Positions 16,827 through 22,920 are shown, counted from the first letter of the stretch. The stretch: 43,094 nucleotides of DNA from an uncultured Eubacteriales bacterium (GCA_902789675.1 CADAPG010000025.1:1-43094); one strand, 5' to 3'. The notes: generated by a model from the letters alone, not told the origin. Made by a program: numbers and translations.

Positions 16827-17486
16827 TTATGCCGTCCTCTTCTTCTTGCGTTCGACAAAGACCACCAGCACGACCGCAAAGATCGCCGCCGCGCCGATCA
16901 GGATCCCGCCGACGATGATCCAGCCCCTGGAAGGCACGTTGCCCACGTCGGTCTTCGCGTCGCTGTTGATGCGGCCGATGAGCTTTCCGTCCTTCCTGAT
17001 CGTGATCACGCGGGCATACTCGTTCTGCGAATCGTTGCTCGGATCGATCGAGTATTCCAGTCCGAGCTCGTTTGCGATCTTCTCGATCAGTTCCGCCGCG
17101 ACCTCGAAATCCTCGTCGGTATAGTGTTCGAGCGACGCTTCGTCCGAAAGCTTCTGCTCGCGGATCGCTTCATTCACGTAGCGGATGATGTTCTTATAAT
17201 TGTCCGGCGTGACCGTGATCCGATCGCTGCGCAGAATGTTATAGAGCTGCCGCCTGAGATTTTCGTTCTTGCCGAGCAGCGTCTGATCGAACGAATCCAT
17301 CAGCATGTCCTTGTAGGCGTCGCTTTCGCCGACGGGCGTGATCTCGATCGCGTCCGCGGGCTCCGCCGTGGGAAGCGGCGTTTCCTGCGCCGCAGGCTCC
17401 GTTTCTCCTTCGCCCTCCGCAAACGCGGACAGCGGCAGGGTGATGCATAACAAGACGGCAATCAGAATGCCGATCCATTTTTTCAT
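16827..17486 (-). CDS. Secreted membrane-anchored protein, likely sortase substrate
   Basis: A 219-residue protein with a signal peptide (1-23, cleavage after AFA), an acidic Pro/Glu/Thr-rich linker (24-55), a helical ectodomain (56-180) that I do not recognise, then VPSRG (184-188), a hydrophobic helix (189-211) and a basic tail RKKKR. The tail is organised like an LPxTG sorting signal, with V in place of L and R in place of T. It sits directly before the sortase gene, so it is probably the dedicated substrate. It could instead be a plain C-terminally anchored membrane protein. RBS AAAGGAGG before ATG 17486. Confidence 0.85.
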   Translation of the reverse strand: MKKWIGILIAVLLCITLPLSAFAEGEGETEPAAQETPLPTAEPADAIEITPVGESDAYKDMLMDSFDQTLLGKNENLRRQLYNILRSDRITVTPDNYKNIIRYVNEAIREQKLSDEASLEHYTDEDFEVAAELIEKIANELGLEYSIDPSNDSQNEYARVITIRKDGKLIGRINSDAKTDVGNVPSRGWIIVGGILIGAAAIFAVVLVVFVERKKKRTA

Positions 17487-17538
17487 ATCGTTTCCTCCTT
17501 TTGCCGGATCGGACGCAAATCCATTTTCCGGCATACCC

Positions 17539-17569
17539 ATTATACGGTACAAATGCGTCGGAAATGTAA
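17539..17569 (-). promoter_or_regulatory. Probable promoter of the sortase operon
   Basis: A perfect minus-strand -10 TATAAT (17539-17544) lies about 53 bases before the start codon at 17486. The -35 is weak: TTACAT (17564-17569) at 19 bp is the best match. Confidence 0.5.
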
Positions 17570-17603
17570 CAGAATCAAAAACGATTCGAGAATCTTCAGG
17601 CGC

Positions 17604-17906
17604 TCAGAACGCGCCGAGCAGATGTGCGATCAGCGCGCCGATCCCCGCCGCCCAAAGGATCACGGAAAGCGGGACGAGGATCAGGAATTTTGCGTGCTTC
17701 GTCTTGTGCCGGCACAGGAACATGCCGAGAAGCGCGCCGAGGAAGCCGCCCAAAAACGACAGCAGGATCAGCGTCCGTTCCGGCACGCGGCGCTTGCCGC
17801 GGTTCTGCCGCGCGATATGCTTGTCGTATGCGTACACGATGAACGTGACGAGGTTCATCAGCCCGAGCGCCGCCCACAGCGGCCAGAGCTCTGCGATCGT
17901 TTCCAT
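17604..17906 (-). CDS. DUF1294 family small membrane protein
   Basis: A 100-residue integral membrane protein of the DUF1294 family, function unknown. Conserved family features are present: NLVTFIVYAYDKHIA in the first helix region, RVPERTLILLSFLGGFLGALLG in the centre (given here as RVPERTL and LGGFLGALLG), and RHKTKHAKFL. Three hydrophobic segments. Good RBS (GGGAGGATAAAG) before ATG 17906. It has its own promoter and is divergent from mgtE. Related proteins sometimes occur with nucleic-acid-binding cold-shock domains; none here. Confidence 0.88.
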   Translation of the reverse strand: METIAELWPLWAALGLMNLVTFIVYAYDKHIARQNRGKRRVPERTLILLSFLGGFLGALLGMFLCRHKTKHAKFLILVPLSVILWAAGIGALIAHLLGAF

Positions 17907-17932
17907 CCTTTATCCTCCCTTCGGATCGGCAC

Positions 17933-17961
17933 ATGATACCACAGACGCGCGGAAATTGCAA
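17933..17961 (-). promoter_or_regulatory. Promoter of the DUF1294 gene
   Basis: Minus-strand -35 TTGCAA (17956-17961), 17-bp spacer, -10 TATCAT (17933-17938), 27 bases before the start codon. Confidence 0.75.
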
Positions 17962-17989
17962 GTCGGCGAAAAAAACATGCAATTTTTCG

Positions 17990-18018
17990 TTGACAACGCA
18001 AACCGAACAGAATAAAAT
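17990..18018 (+). promoter_or_regulatory. Promoter of mgtE
   Basis: TTGACA (17990-17995), 17-bp spacer, TAAAAT (18013-18018). Transcription would start near 18025, giving a leader of about 210 nt before mgtE. Confidence 0.88.
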
Positions 18019-18030
18019 TGTAGTGTTGGG

Positions 18031-18111
18031 ATGAACATGAAAGAAACGCATTACTTCATTCCTTTATTCTTCGTTTGTAAAGGAGGTGGCTGTCATGGAT
18101 GCAGGCAGTAG
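18031..18111 (+). CDS. Candidate leader peptide 1 upstream of mgtE (26 aa)
   Basis: A short ORF just after the predicted transcription start. It encodes 26 residues, from MNMKETHYFIPLFFV to CKGGGCHGCRQ. The C-terminus has three Cys and a His in a C-x4-C-H-x-C pattern that could bind metal, but KGGG is also simply the translation of the Shine-Dalgarno of the next small ORF, so the pattern may be accidental. There is no good RBS of its own. It overlaps the start of the second small ORF by 17 bases in another frame. Translation is unproven. Confidence 0.35.
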   Translation: MNMKETHYFIPLFFVCKGGGCHGCRQ

Positions 18112-18184
18112 TACCGGCTCCGCAAGCCCGCTTTTGTGCGGAAACGCATCGGACGTGCCCTTATGGCAGCCGACCCTTTGCTGA
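18095..18184 (+). CDS. Candidate leader peptide 2 upstream of mgtE (29 aa)
   Basis: A 29-codon ORF with an excellent RBS (AAAGGAGGTG, 5-6 bases before ATG). It begins MDAGSSTGSASPLLC and ends VPLWQPTLC. It stops 54 bases before mgtE, which has its own RBS. The ORF also contains hairpin-forming sequence (CCGCA/TGCGG, 18120-18141). Mg2+ transporter genes in other bacteria (mgtA, mgtCBR) are controlled through leader peptides with Pro codons; this one could be an unrelated analogue, or the region could be a structured RNA whose SD is part of the switch. Confidence 0.45.
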   Translation: MDAGSSTGSASPLLCGNASDVPLWQPTLC

Positions 18185-18238
18185 TCCCGTAAACGCGGGT
18201 CTTGCTCCCGATTCAAAATTGAAAGGAGGAAGACTGTT

Positions 18239-19630
18239 ATGGCAAGCTTAGCCACCGCGATCACGTCACTGATCGAATCCAAAAAATACGGAACGCTGCG
18301 CGACATTCTCGTTACGATGAACGCAGCGGATATTGCCGCGCTGTTTGAGGACCTCGAGCCCGAGATGCTCCCGCGGCTGTTCCGCCTGCTCCCGAAGGAG
18401 CTTGCGGCGGATACCTTCGTCGAAATGGAGAGCGACTCTCAGGAGCTGCTCATCAAGGGCTTTTCCGACTCCGAGCTCAAGGAGGTCATCGACGAACTGT
18501 ACATCGACGACGCCGTCGACATCGTTGAGGAGATGCCGGCGAACGTCGTAAAGAGGATCCTTGCGCAGGCGGATCCCGACACGCGCAAGCTGATCAACGA
18601 GCTTCTGAAGTACCCGGACGATTCGGCGGGCAGCATCATGACGACGGAATACGTCGAGCTGCGCCCGAACTGGACCGTGGAGGACGCGATCAAGACGATC
18701 CGCCGCACGGGTATCGACAAGGAGACGATCAACATCTGCTACGTCACCCGCGCCGACCGTACCCTGTACGGCTACATCACGATCCGGCGCCTGATCCTTT
18801 CGCAGCCGGACGTGCTGATCGGCGATCTGGCGGAGACGAACAACGTGATCTCCTGCAAGACCCTGGACGACCAGGAGACCGTGGCGCAGACGCTTTCAAA
18901 ATACGACCTCATCGCGCTGCCGGTCGTGGACGGTGAAAACCGCCTCGTCGGTATCGTCACGGTCGACGACGCAATCGACGTCCTGCAGGAAGAGGCAACG
19001 GAGGATATCGAAAAGATGGCTGCAATCACGCCGTCCGACAAACCGTACCTCAAGACCGGCGTCTTCTCGCTGTACATCCACCGCATCCCCTGGCTGTGCA
19101 TTTTGATGGTCGCCGCGATCTTCACCGAGCTCGTCATCAACCACTTCAGCAACCTGATGAGCGTACAGTTCCAGTCCTTTATCAGCGCGATGCTCCTTGC
19201 GTGCATCCCGATGCTGATGGACACCGGCGGCAACGCGGGCAATCAGGCGTCCGTTACGATCATCCGCGGCATCTCGCTCGGCGAGATCGAATTCAAGGAT
19301 CTCCCCCGCGTCATCTTCAAGGAATGGCGCATCTCGACGCTTGCCATCGTCAACTTCGGCAAGATGATGATGATGTACGCGATCACCTACCACAACAGCT
19401 TCAACAACCAGTTTACGCCGTATCTTCTGATCGCCGTCACCGTTTCGATCGCGCTCTGCTGCACCGTGTTCCTCGCGAAGTTCATCGGCTGCACGCTGCC
19501 GATCCTCGCCAAGAAGGTCGGCTTCGACCCGGCTGTCATGGCAGGTCCGTTCATCACCACGATCGTGGACGTGACCTCGCTGCTGATCCTGTTCGGTCTT
19601 GCGCTGATGCTCGTACCGAAGATGGCGTAA
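18239..19630 (+). CDS. mgtE: Magnesium transporter MgtE
   Basis: A 463-residue MgtE channel. The cytosolic N domain (about 20-130, with repeats such as PEMLPRLFRLLPKELA), two CBS domains (about 140-260; YPDDSAGSIMTTEYVEL opens the first, VGIVTVDDAIDVLQ closes the second), a plug helix and five membrane helices (about 285-460) are present. The pore signature MDTGGNAGNQAS is intact. MgtE imports Mg2+ and is closed by Mg2+ bound at the N/CBS interface. RBS GAAAGGAGGAAG before ATG 18239. The long leader suggests added regulation of expression. Monocistronic, with a strong terminator. Confidence 0.97.
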   Translation: MASLATAITSLIESKKYGTLRDILVTMNAADIAALFEDLEPEMLPRLFRLLPKELAADTFVEMESDSQELLIKGFSDSELKEVIDELYIDDAVDIVEEMPANVVKRILAQADPDTRKLINELLKYPDDSAGSIMTTEYVELRPNWTVEDAIKTIRRTGIDKETINICYVTRADRTLYGYITIRRLILSQPDVLIGDLAETNNVISCKTLDDQETVAQTLSKYDLIALPVVDGENRLVGIVTVDDAIDVLQEEATEDIEKMAAITPSDKPYLKTGVFSLYIHRIPWLCILMVAAIFTELVINHFSNLMSVQFQSFISAMLLACIPMLMDTGGNAGNQASVTIIRGISLGEIEFKDLPRVIFKEWRISTLAIVNFGKMMMMYAITYHNSFNNQFTPYLLIAVTVSIALCCTVFLAKFIGCTLPILAKKVGFDPAVMAGPFITTIVDVTSLLILFGLALMLVPKMA

Positions 19631-19652
19631 CGTAATGCGATCCAATATTCAG

Positions 19653-19680
19653 AAGGAGCCGCGATTCGCGGCTCCTTTTT
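19653..19680 (+). terminator. Terminator of mgtE
   Basis: A perfect 11-bp stem (19653-19663 with 19667-19677, three-base loop) followed by TTTTT. It lies 22 bases after the mgtE stop. Confidence 0.92.
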
Positions 19681-19938
19681 GCAGTGTGCAGTTGTGATTG
19701 CCTGCGACAAGTGAGCAGTTCAGAGTCAACAGTTTGCAAGCAAGGCAATCATACCATAACGTTCGATATCGGCGAACTCATAACGCATCACTGTAAACGC
19801 ATAACATTACACGGACGATCTCGTTATAAAGATCGCGCGAAACTTGACGGGGCGTCCGTTAGGACGTCCCCTGCGATTCGTTGTGAAGAATCTTGCATCG
19901 TTCATACAGCAAAGCGCGTTTCAATCCTTGCGAACATG

Positions 19939-19970
19939 TTGTAGGGGGTGTCAACCTCGACATCCCGCCC
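19939..19970. repeat. TTGTAGGG palindromic intergenic repeat, copy 1
   Basis: Begins TTGTAGGG and continues as a hairpin GGGTGTC/GACATCC (19946-19952 with 19959-19965, one G-T wobble), then CGCCC. A second copy with the same TTGTAGGG head but different hairpin arms is at 42934-42958. I recall this head-plus-variable-palindrome pattern from gut Clostridia genomes; its function is not known to me. Confidence 0.55.
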
Positions 19971-20029
19971 TAAAACATCACAGCAGAACAGACGTCCGCC
20001 GTTTGTCTCCGCAACGATCATCCCCCGTG

Positions 20030-20056
20030 TGACATACGTGACAAGCGTGACAAACG
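20030..20056. repeat. Three 9-bp tandem repeats (TGACAnnCG)
   Basis: TGACATACG, TGACAAGCG and TGACAAACG follow each other without gaps. The block is also enclosed by CATACGT (20033-20039) and ACGTATG (20054-20060). The TGACA core equals the half-site of the operator-like palindromes near the XRE genes. Confidence 0.6.
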
Positions 20057-20063
20057 TATGAAA

Positions 20064-20090
20064 TGGAAGTGCCTGATCAGGCAGCTTCCA
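20064..20090 (-). terminator. Hairpin downstream of the zinc-ribbon gene
   Basis: TGGAAG/CTTCCA arms (20064-20069 with 20085-20090) around the perfect 14-bp palindrome TGCCTGATCAGGCA. It ends 15 bases after the stop of the leftward gene. The T tract on the minus strand is poor (ATTTCAT), so terminator strength is uncertain. Confidence 0.5.
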
Positions 20091-20105
20091 AATTAACAGC
20101 GCCGA

Positions 20106-20897
20106 TTATAGCAAAAAGCGATACAATACCCAAATATACAGGCCGATTATGGCTGCCGTCAAAAGAATCCCTCCGAATACCGAAAATAGAATGATTTTTA
20201 CTTTCTTCTTTCTCGGCATCGGTGCTCTCTGTACTTTCGGTGCAGGATTCGTATTCAACCGACCGCCGTTCGCTACGTATAGCTCCTTAACAAATGCATC
20301 GTCATGGACTTGCAAAATCTGCTCTAATTCAATCATAAACGCACGTTTTACGGAGTTGATTAACTGAATGCTCCAATCTCTGCTGCCGACGGCTTTTTTT
20401 GCACGCTGCGGGTTAAAAACGAACTTTACTTGACTCATTTTTCGAAGATATGAATCAATCATTCGTAAAACTTCCTCTTTATCTTCCTTTGTCGTTTCAT
20501 AATAATCATTTATCACTGAAATAGATCTGTTGAGTACTTCAAATCTTTGCTGTCTCTGATAGTAATCGTCTGAAATCATAGACGCCATAGCTTTCCCGAA
20601 AGAACTGAAAAAGACTGCCTCCATACTGTCGGGAACATTCTGTTCGACCATGTTGTAGTACTTTTCTATTTCGTCCCAATCCTGTTTCTGTAAAGCGCGT
20701 CTCGCGTTTTGCAGATACTTCTGTACAAATGCGGTATTGTCAACCTGTACAGTGCCCTTTACATCCACTGTGCCTTCGATCATCAGTTTCCGCACCTCAT
20801 CCTGCGTATACTTCATTCCGCAATGCTGACAGACATATACGCCGTCCTGTTTGATAATATCAGCGCTGCCACACATTTCACACTGAATCGCATTCAT
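20106..20897 (-). CDS. Zinc-ribbon protein with C-terminal membrane anchor
   Basis: A 263-residue protein. A TFIIB-like zinc ribbon opens it (CEMC at 6-9 and CQHC at 23-26), then a short valine-rich repeat stretch (GTVDVKGTVQVDN), a helical middle (55-225, TPR-like in feel but not assigned), a basic Pro-rich linker (PMPRKKKVK) and one hydrophobic helix at about 235-260 at the very C-terminus. Zn-ribbon plus tail anchor suggests a cytoplasmic domain held at the membrane. The function is unknown. It is divergent from the first XRE gene and probably controlled by the two operator-like sites between them. RBS GGGAGGAATC. Confidence 0.82.
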   Translation of the reverse strand: MNAIQCEMCGSADIIKQDGVYVCQHCGMKYTQDEVRKLMIEGTVDVKGTVQVDNTAFVQKYLQNARRALQKQDWDEIEKYYNMVEQNVPDSMEAVFFSSFGKAMASMISDDYYQRQQRFEVLNRSISVINDYYETTKEDKEEVLRMIDSYLRKMSQVKFVFNPQRAKKAVGSRDWSIQLINSVKRAFMIELEQILQVHDDAFVKELYVANGGRLNTNPAPKVQRAPMPRKKKVKIILFSVFGGILLTAAIIGLYIWVLYRFLL

Positions 20898-20923
20898 ACT
20901 GATTCCTCCCGTCCTTATTGTTA

Positions 20924-20942
20924 TGACATTCTATGAATGTCA
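20924..20942. promoter_or_regulatory. Operator-like palindrome O1, XRE module 1
   Basis: TGACATTCTATGAATGTCA: perfect 8-bp arms around TAT. It fits TGACA-N9-TGTCA and lies at or just after the predicted start of the leftward zinc-ribbon transcript. Confidence 0.72.
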
Positions 20943-20953
20943 ATTTCAATGCA

Positions 20954-20982
20954 ATCATATCATGAGATAAAGATAATGACAA
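20954..20982 (-). promoter_or_regulatory. Promoter of the zinc-ribbon gene
   Basis: Minus-strand -35 TTGTCA (20977-20982), 17-bp spacer, -10 TATGAT (20954-20959). The -35 lies inside operator-like site O2. Confidence 0.75.
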
Positions 20983-20995
20983 GCAGTAAATGTCA
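20977..20995. promoter_or_regulatory. Operator-like palindrome O2, XRE module 1
   Basis: TGACA-N9-TGTCA (TGACAAGCAGTAAATGTCA), 53 bases from O1 start to start, covering the leftward -35 box and lying just before the XRE gene. The same sequence with one change is at 22505-22523. Confidence 0.72.
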
Positions 20996-21013
20996 TATCC
21001 AGAGGCTTTCTGA

Positions 21014-21253
21014 ATGTTTATCAATAAATCAAATGTCGGTACGAACAATATGATCGGCGAACGGCTTGCGGAAAAGCGAAAGGCAACCGGATTGTCGCAG
21101 AAAAAGCTTGCGGACCGCTTGCAGCTTCTCGGCCTGGACGTCGGCAAGAACGCAATCCAGCGGATCGAATGCGGCAAGCGGTTTGTAACGGATATCGAGC
21201 TCGTTTATATTTGTCGGGCTTTGGAGACCGATCCGAATTCCCTCCTGAAATGA
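21014..21253 (+). CDS. XRE-family regulator, copy 1
   Basis: A 79-residue single-domain HTH protein (HTH about 14-76; GLSQKKLADRLQLLG is the helix 2-3 region, followed by IQRIECGKRFVTDIELVYI). It differs from copy 2 at about ten positions, nearly all in the first half; 98 bases of the 3' half (21155-21252) are identical to copy 2. RBS AGAGG, 8 bases before ATG. It is likely the repressor of its own locus and of the divergent zinc-ribbon gene through the TGACA-N9-TGTCA sites, and it may cross-regulate module 2. This is inference from layout. Confidence 0.9.
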   Translation: MFINKSNVGTNNMIGERLAEKRKATGLSQKKLADRLQLLGLDVGKNAIQRIECGKRFVTDIELVYICRALETDPNSLLK

Positions 21254-21257
21254 AAAT

Positions 21258-21284
21258 AAGGAGCTGCTTTTCAGCAGCTCCTTT
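21258..21284 (+). terminator. Terminator of XRE copy 1
   Basis: Perfect 10-bp stem AAGGAGCTGC/GCAGCTCCTT with TTTTCA loop, followed by a short T run. Identical to the terminator of copy 2 at 22789-22815. Confidence 0.85.
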
Positions 21285-21314
21285 GCATTGAACACTTTTC
21301 AGACCAACAACGCA

Positions 21315-22427
21315 TCAGTGTGCGCCTTGACTATTCCAGTATTCTTCCAAAGCAGCATTGATTTTTGTATAGTCCATCTCGTCTGCCGACATCGGTTTCG
21401 TCAAATCTGGCGAAGGCGCTTCAAGTGCTAAACCTCCTCCGTCATACAGTACAATACCATAGTACTTATAGGTATAACCGCCGAGCCTGTTCATGCCCTG
21501 AATATCTGCAATCACGCTCAATATTTTCTCGCTGTTTCCTCCGCCCCAATAGAGATTTCTGATACGAACAGCAGAAGCATTATAGAATGATTTGAGCCAT
21601 TTTGTGACCATATAATCGAACAGTTTCTTTTCATTTTCGTTCAACTGCTCAATCGCCGACCGCGGCAATACGGTAACACTGCACGTTGCCATTTGACCGT
21701 TTGCTGTGCTGCAGATGATCGTTGTCGTTCCGTCTGTGACCGCCGTAACGTTTCCTTTTTCATCGACTTTCGCTATCGCTGGGTTTACAGATTTCCATGT
21801 AATGCCATAATCGCTTGCGTTCTCCGGCATGAGAACGTACGAAAGCTGTGCTAACTCATCGATTTTCATCTCTACGTTTTCCGTAGACAGGAAAATTGCC
21901 GTCGGTTCTACAATCTGAACTGTCACCGCTACTTTCGCAACGACAACATCTCCCTGATTGGCAGTAATCTCTGCATTTCCCGGCGCTTTACCGTTCACAA
22001 CTCCGGCATTGTTGACCGAAGCGATCATCTCATCGGAGCTGGTCCATGCGAGCGTCCCGTTTCCTTTCAGTTCAATCGCCTTTTCCGTTCCGTAATCAAC
22101 CGTCATTTCAATTTCTGCCATTTTAACGGTGACATTGACCGTTGCCGCCGGTTTATCATTGACTTTTGCCGTTATGACTGTTGAACCGAGCGAAACACCT
22201 TTTACAACGCCTTTGCTGTCAACGGTAGCGATTGTCTCATCCGTACTTACCCAAACCGGTGATTCAAGCGTCTTTTGCAGTTCAATCGGTTTCTCCGTGC
22301 CGAAATCGACCGTGATTTCAACCCGCTCTTTTGCTTCGCATCCGATTGTCAACGAAAAACAGAATGCAAGCAATAAGGAGACCACCAAAACACGTACTGT
22401 TGTTCGTTTTGCTTTTTCCCGCATCAT
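21315..22427 (-). CDS. Lipoprotein with tandem bacterial Ig-like (BIG2) domains
   Basis: A 370-residue surface lipoprotein. The signal peptide ends at a lipobox-like TIGC (Cys30). Three BIG2-type Ig-like repeats follow at about 37-103, 104-172 and 173-257; each shows the W-x-S-x-(D/N)-x-x-I-A-x-V motif and the closing G-x-x-x-I-x-A/C pattern. The C-terminal domain (260-370, with NRLGGYTYKYYGIVLYDGG) I do not recognise. Such repeats normally form rigid stalks on the cell surface. Start at ATG 22427, with GGAGGAAC six bases upstream. Divergent from XRE copy 2. Confidence 0.87.
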   Translation of the reverse strand: MMREKAKRTTVRVLVVSLLLAFCFSLTIGCEAKERVEITVDFGTEKPIELQKTLESPVWVSTDETIATVDSKGVVKGVSLGSTVITAKVNDKPAATVNVTVKMAEIEMTVDYGTEKAIELKGNGTLAWTSSDEMIASVNNAGVVNGKAPGNAEITANQGDVVVAKVAVTVQIVEPTAIFLSTENVEMKIDELAQLSYVLMPENASDYGITWKSVNPAIAKVDEKGNVTAVTDGTTTIICSTANGQMATCSVTVLPRSAIEQLNENEKKLFDYMVTKWLKSFYNASAVRIRNLYWGGGNSEKILSVIADIQGMNRLGGYTYKYYGIVLYDGGGLALEAPSPDLTKPMSADEMDYTKINAALEEYWNSQGAH

Positions 22428-22451
22428 TTGTTCCTCCCCCAATATCCTATA

Positions 22452-22470
22452 CGACATTTTGCAAATGCCG
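22452..22470. promoter_or_regulatory. Operator-like palindrome O1, XRE module 2 (degenerate)
   Basis: CGACA-N9-TGCCG, inner arms CATTT/AAATG. It departs from TGACA-N9-TGTCA at two positions but lies exactly 53 bases from O2 of the same module, as in module 1. Confidence 0.5.
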
Positions 22471-22481
22471 TTATCAAATAA

Positions 22482-22510
22482 ATCATATCATAAGATAAAG
22501 AAAATGACAA
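22482..22510 (-). promoter_or_regulatory. Promoter of the Ig-like lipoprotein gene
   Basis: Minus-strand -35 TTGTCA (22505-22510), 17-bp spacer, -10 TATGAT (22482-22487). Same boxes and spacing as the zinc-ribbon promoter, and again the -35 overlaps O2. Confidence 0.75.
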
Positions 22511-22523
22511 GCAGTGAATGTCA
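22505..22523. promoter_or_regulatory. Operator-like palindrome O2, XRE module 2
   Basis: TGACAAGCAGTGAATGTCA; one base differs from O2 of module 1 (20977-20995). Perfect TGACA-N9-TGTCA. Confidence 0.72.
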
Positions 22524-22544
22524 GTTTTGGAGAGATCGACGCGA

Positions 22545-22790
22545 ATGTTTATCAACAAATCGCATAACGGCACAAATAATGTGATCGGCGAGCGGCTTGC
22601 CGCTATGCGCAGGGAAGCAGGATTGTCGCAGAAAAAGTTTGCCGACCGGCTGCAGCTTCTCGGCTTGGACGTCGACAAAAATGCGATCCAGCGGATCGAA
22701 TGCGGCAAGCGGTTTGTAACGGATATCGAGCTCGTTTATATTTGTCGGGCTTTGGAGACCGATCCGAATTCCCTCCTGAAATGGAAATAA
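22545..22790 (+). CDS. XRE-family regulator, copy 2
   Basis: An 81-residue HTH protein, paralogue of 21014-21253. Start chosen at the ATG of MFINKS because this opening is shared by both copies; the frame stays open to 22518 but overlaps the operator. The stop of copy 1 (TGA) is TGG here, adding Trp-Lys before TAA. Differences to copy 1 cluster in the N-terminal half, including helix 1 and the turn before helix 2 (AAMRREAGL against AEKRKATGL), outside the GLSQKK core. RBS is weak (GGAGAG, 11 bases away). Likely controls the divergent lipoprotein gene. Confidence 0.88.
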   Translation: MFINKSHNGTNNVIGERLAAMRREAGLSQKKFADRLQLLGLDVDKNAIQRIECGKRFVTDIELVYICRALETDPNSLLKWK

Positions 22791-22815
22791 GGAGCTGCTT
22801 TTCAGCAGCTCCTTT
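22789..22815 (+). terminator. Terminator of XRE copy 2
   Basis: Same 10-bp stem and TTTTCA loop as at 21258-21284, followed by CTTTATTTT. Confidence 0.87.
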
Positions 22816-22875
22816 ATTTTGAAGAATCGCTTTATTCAGACAAGCGCCGCACGGATCGGCAGCGAGCGTCATAAA

Positions 22876-22900
22876 ACAGCCTGCCGGAGCGGCAGGCTGT
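22876..22900 (-). terminator. Terminator of the coiled-coil lipoprotein gene
   Basis: Perfect 11-bp stem ACAGCCTGCCG/CGGCAGGCTGT with three-base loop, then TTTTATGA on the minus strand. It lies 20 bases after the lipoprotein stop. Confidence 0.85.
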
Positions 22901-22920
22901 GCATGTTGTATCGGTTCGGT

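Larger units (their letters stand above)
18025..18238 (+). promoter_or_regulatory. mgtE 5' leader, probable regulatory RNA
   Basis: About 214 nt from the predicted start to mgtE. It holds two overlapping small ORFs, a CCGCA/TGCGG hairpin inside the second, and a CCCG/CGGG hairpin (18187-18200) before the mgtE RBS. It does not show the conserved core of the M-box (ykoK) magnesium riboswitch, nor a yybP-ykoY motif that I can recognise. No T-tract terminator is present, so control of translation is more likely than attenuation. Confidence 0.55.
19681..20105. other. Intergenic region between mgtE and the zinc-ribbon gene, with repeats
   Basis: No gene is supported in these 425 bases. They hold a palindrome GGGGCGTCC/GGACGTCCCC (19849-19871), a TTGTAGGG-type palindromic repeat (19939-19965), three 9-bp tandem repeats (20030-20056), and a hairpin before the zinc-ribbon stop (20064-20090). 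Composition is more AT-rich than the flanking core genes; this marks the left edge of the accessory island. Confidence 0.6.

Noticed and set aside
18025..18238. M-box (ykoK) or yybP-ykoY riboswitch before mgtE
   Set aside because: The conserved core sequences of these classes are not visible. Only a covariance-model search could settle it.
22465..22485. A 17-base sequence TGCCGTTATCAAATAAA shared with the minus strand near 41928-41944
   Set aside because: A single match of this length in a window of this size can arise by chance, and the two contexts (lipoprotein promoter; HAD to unknown gene gap) share nothing else.
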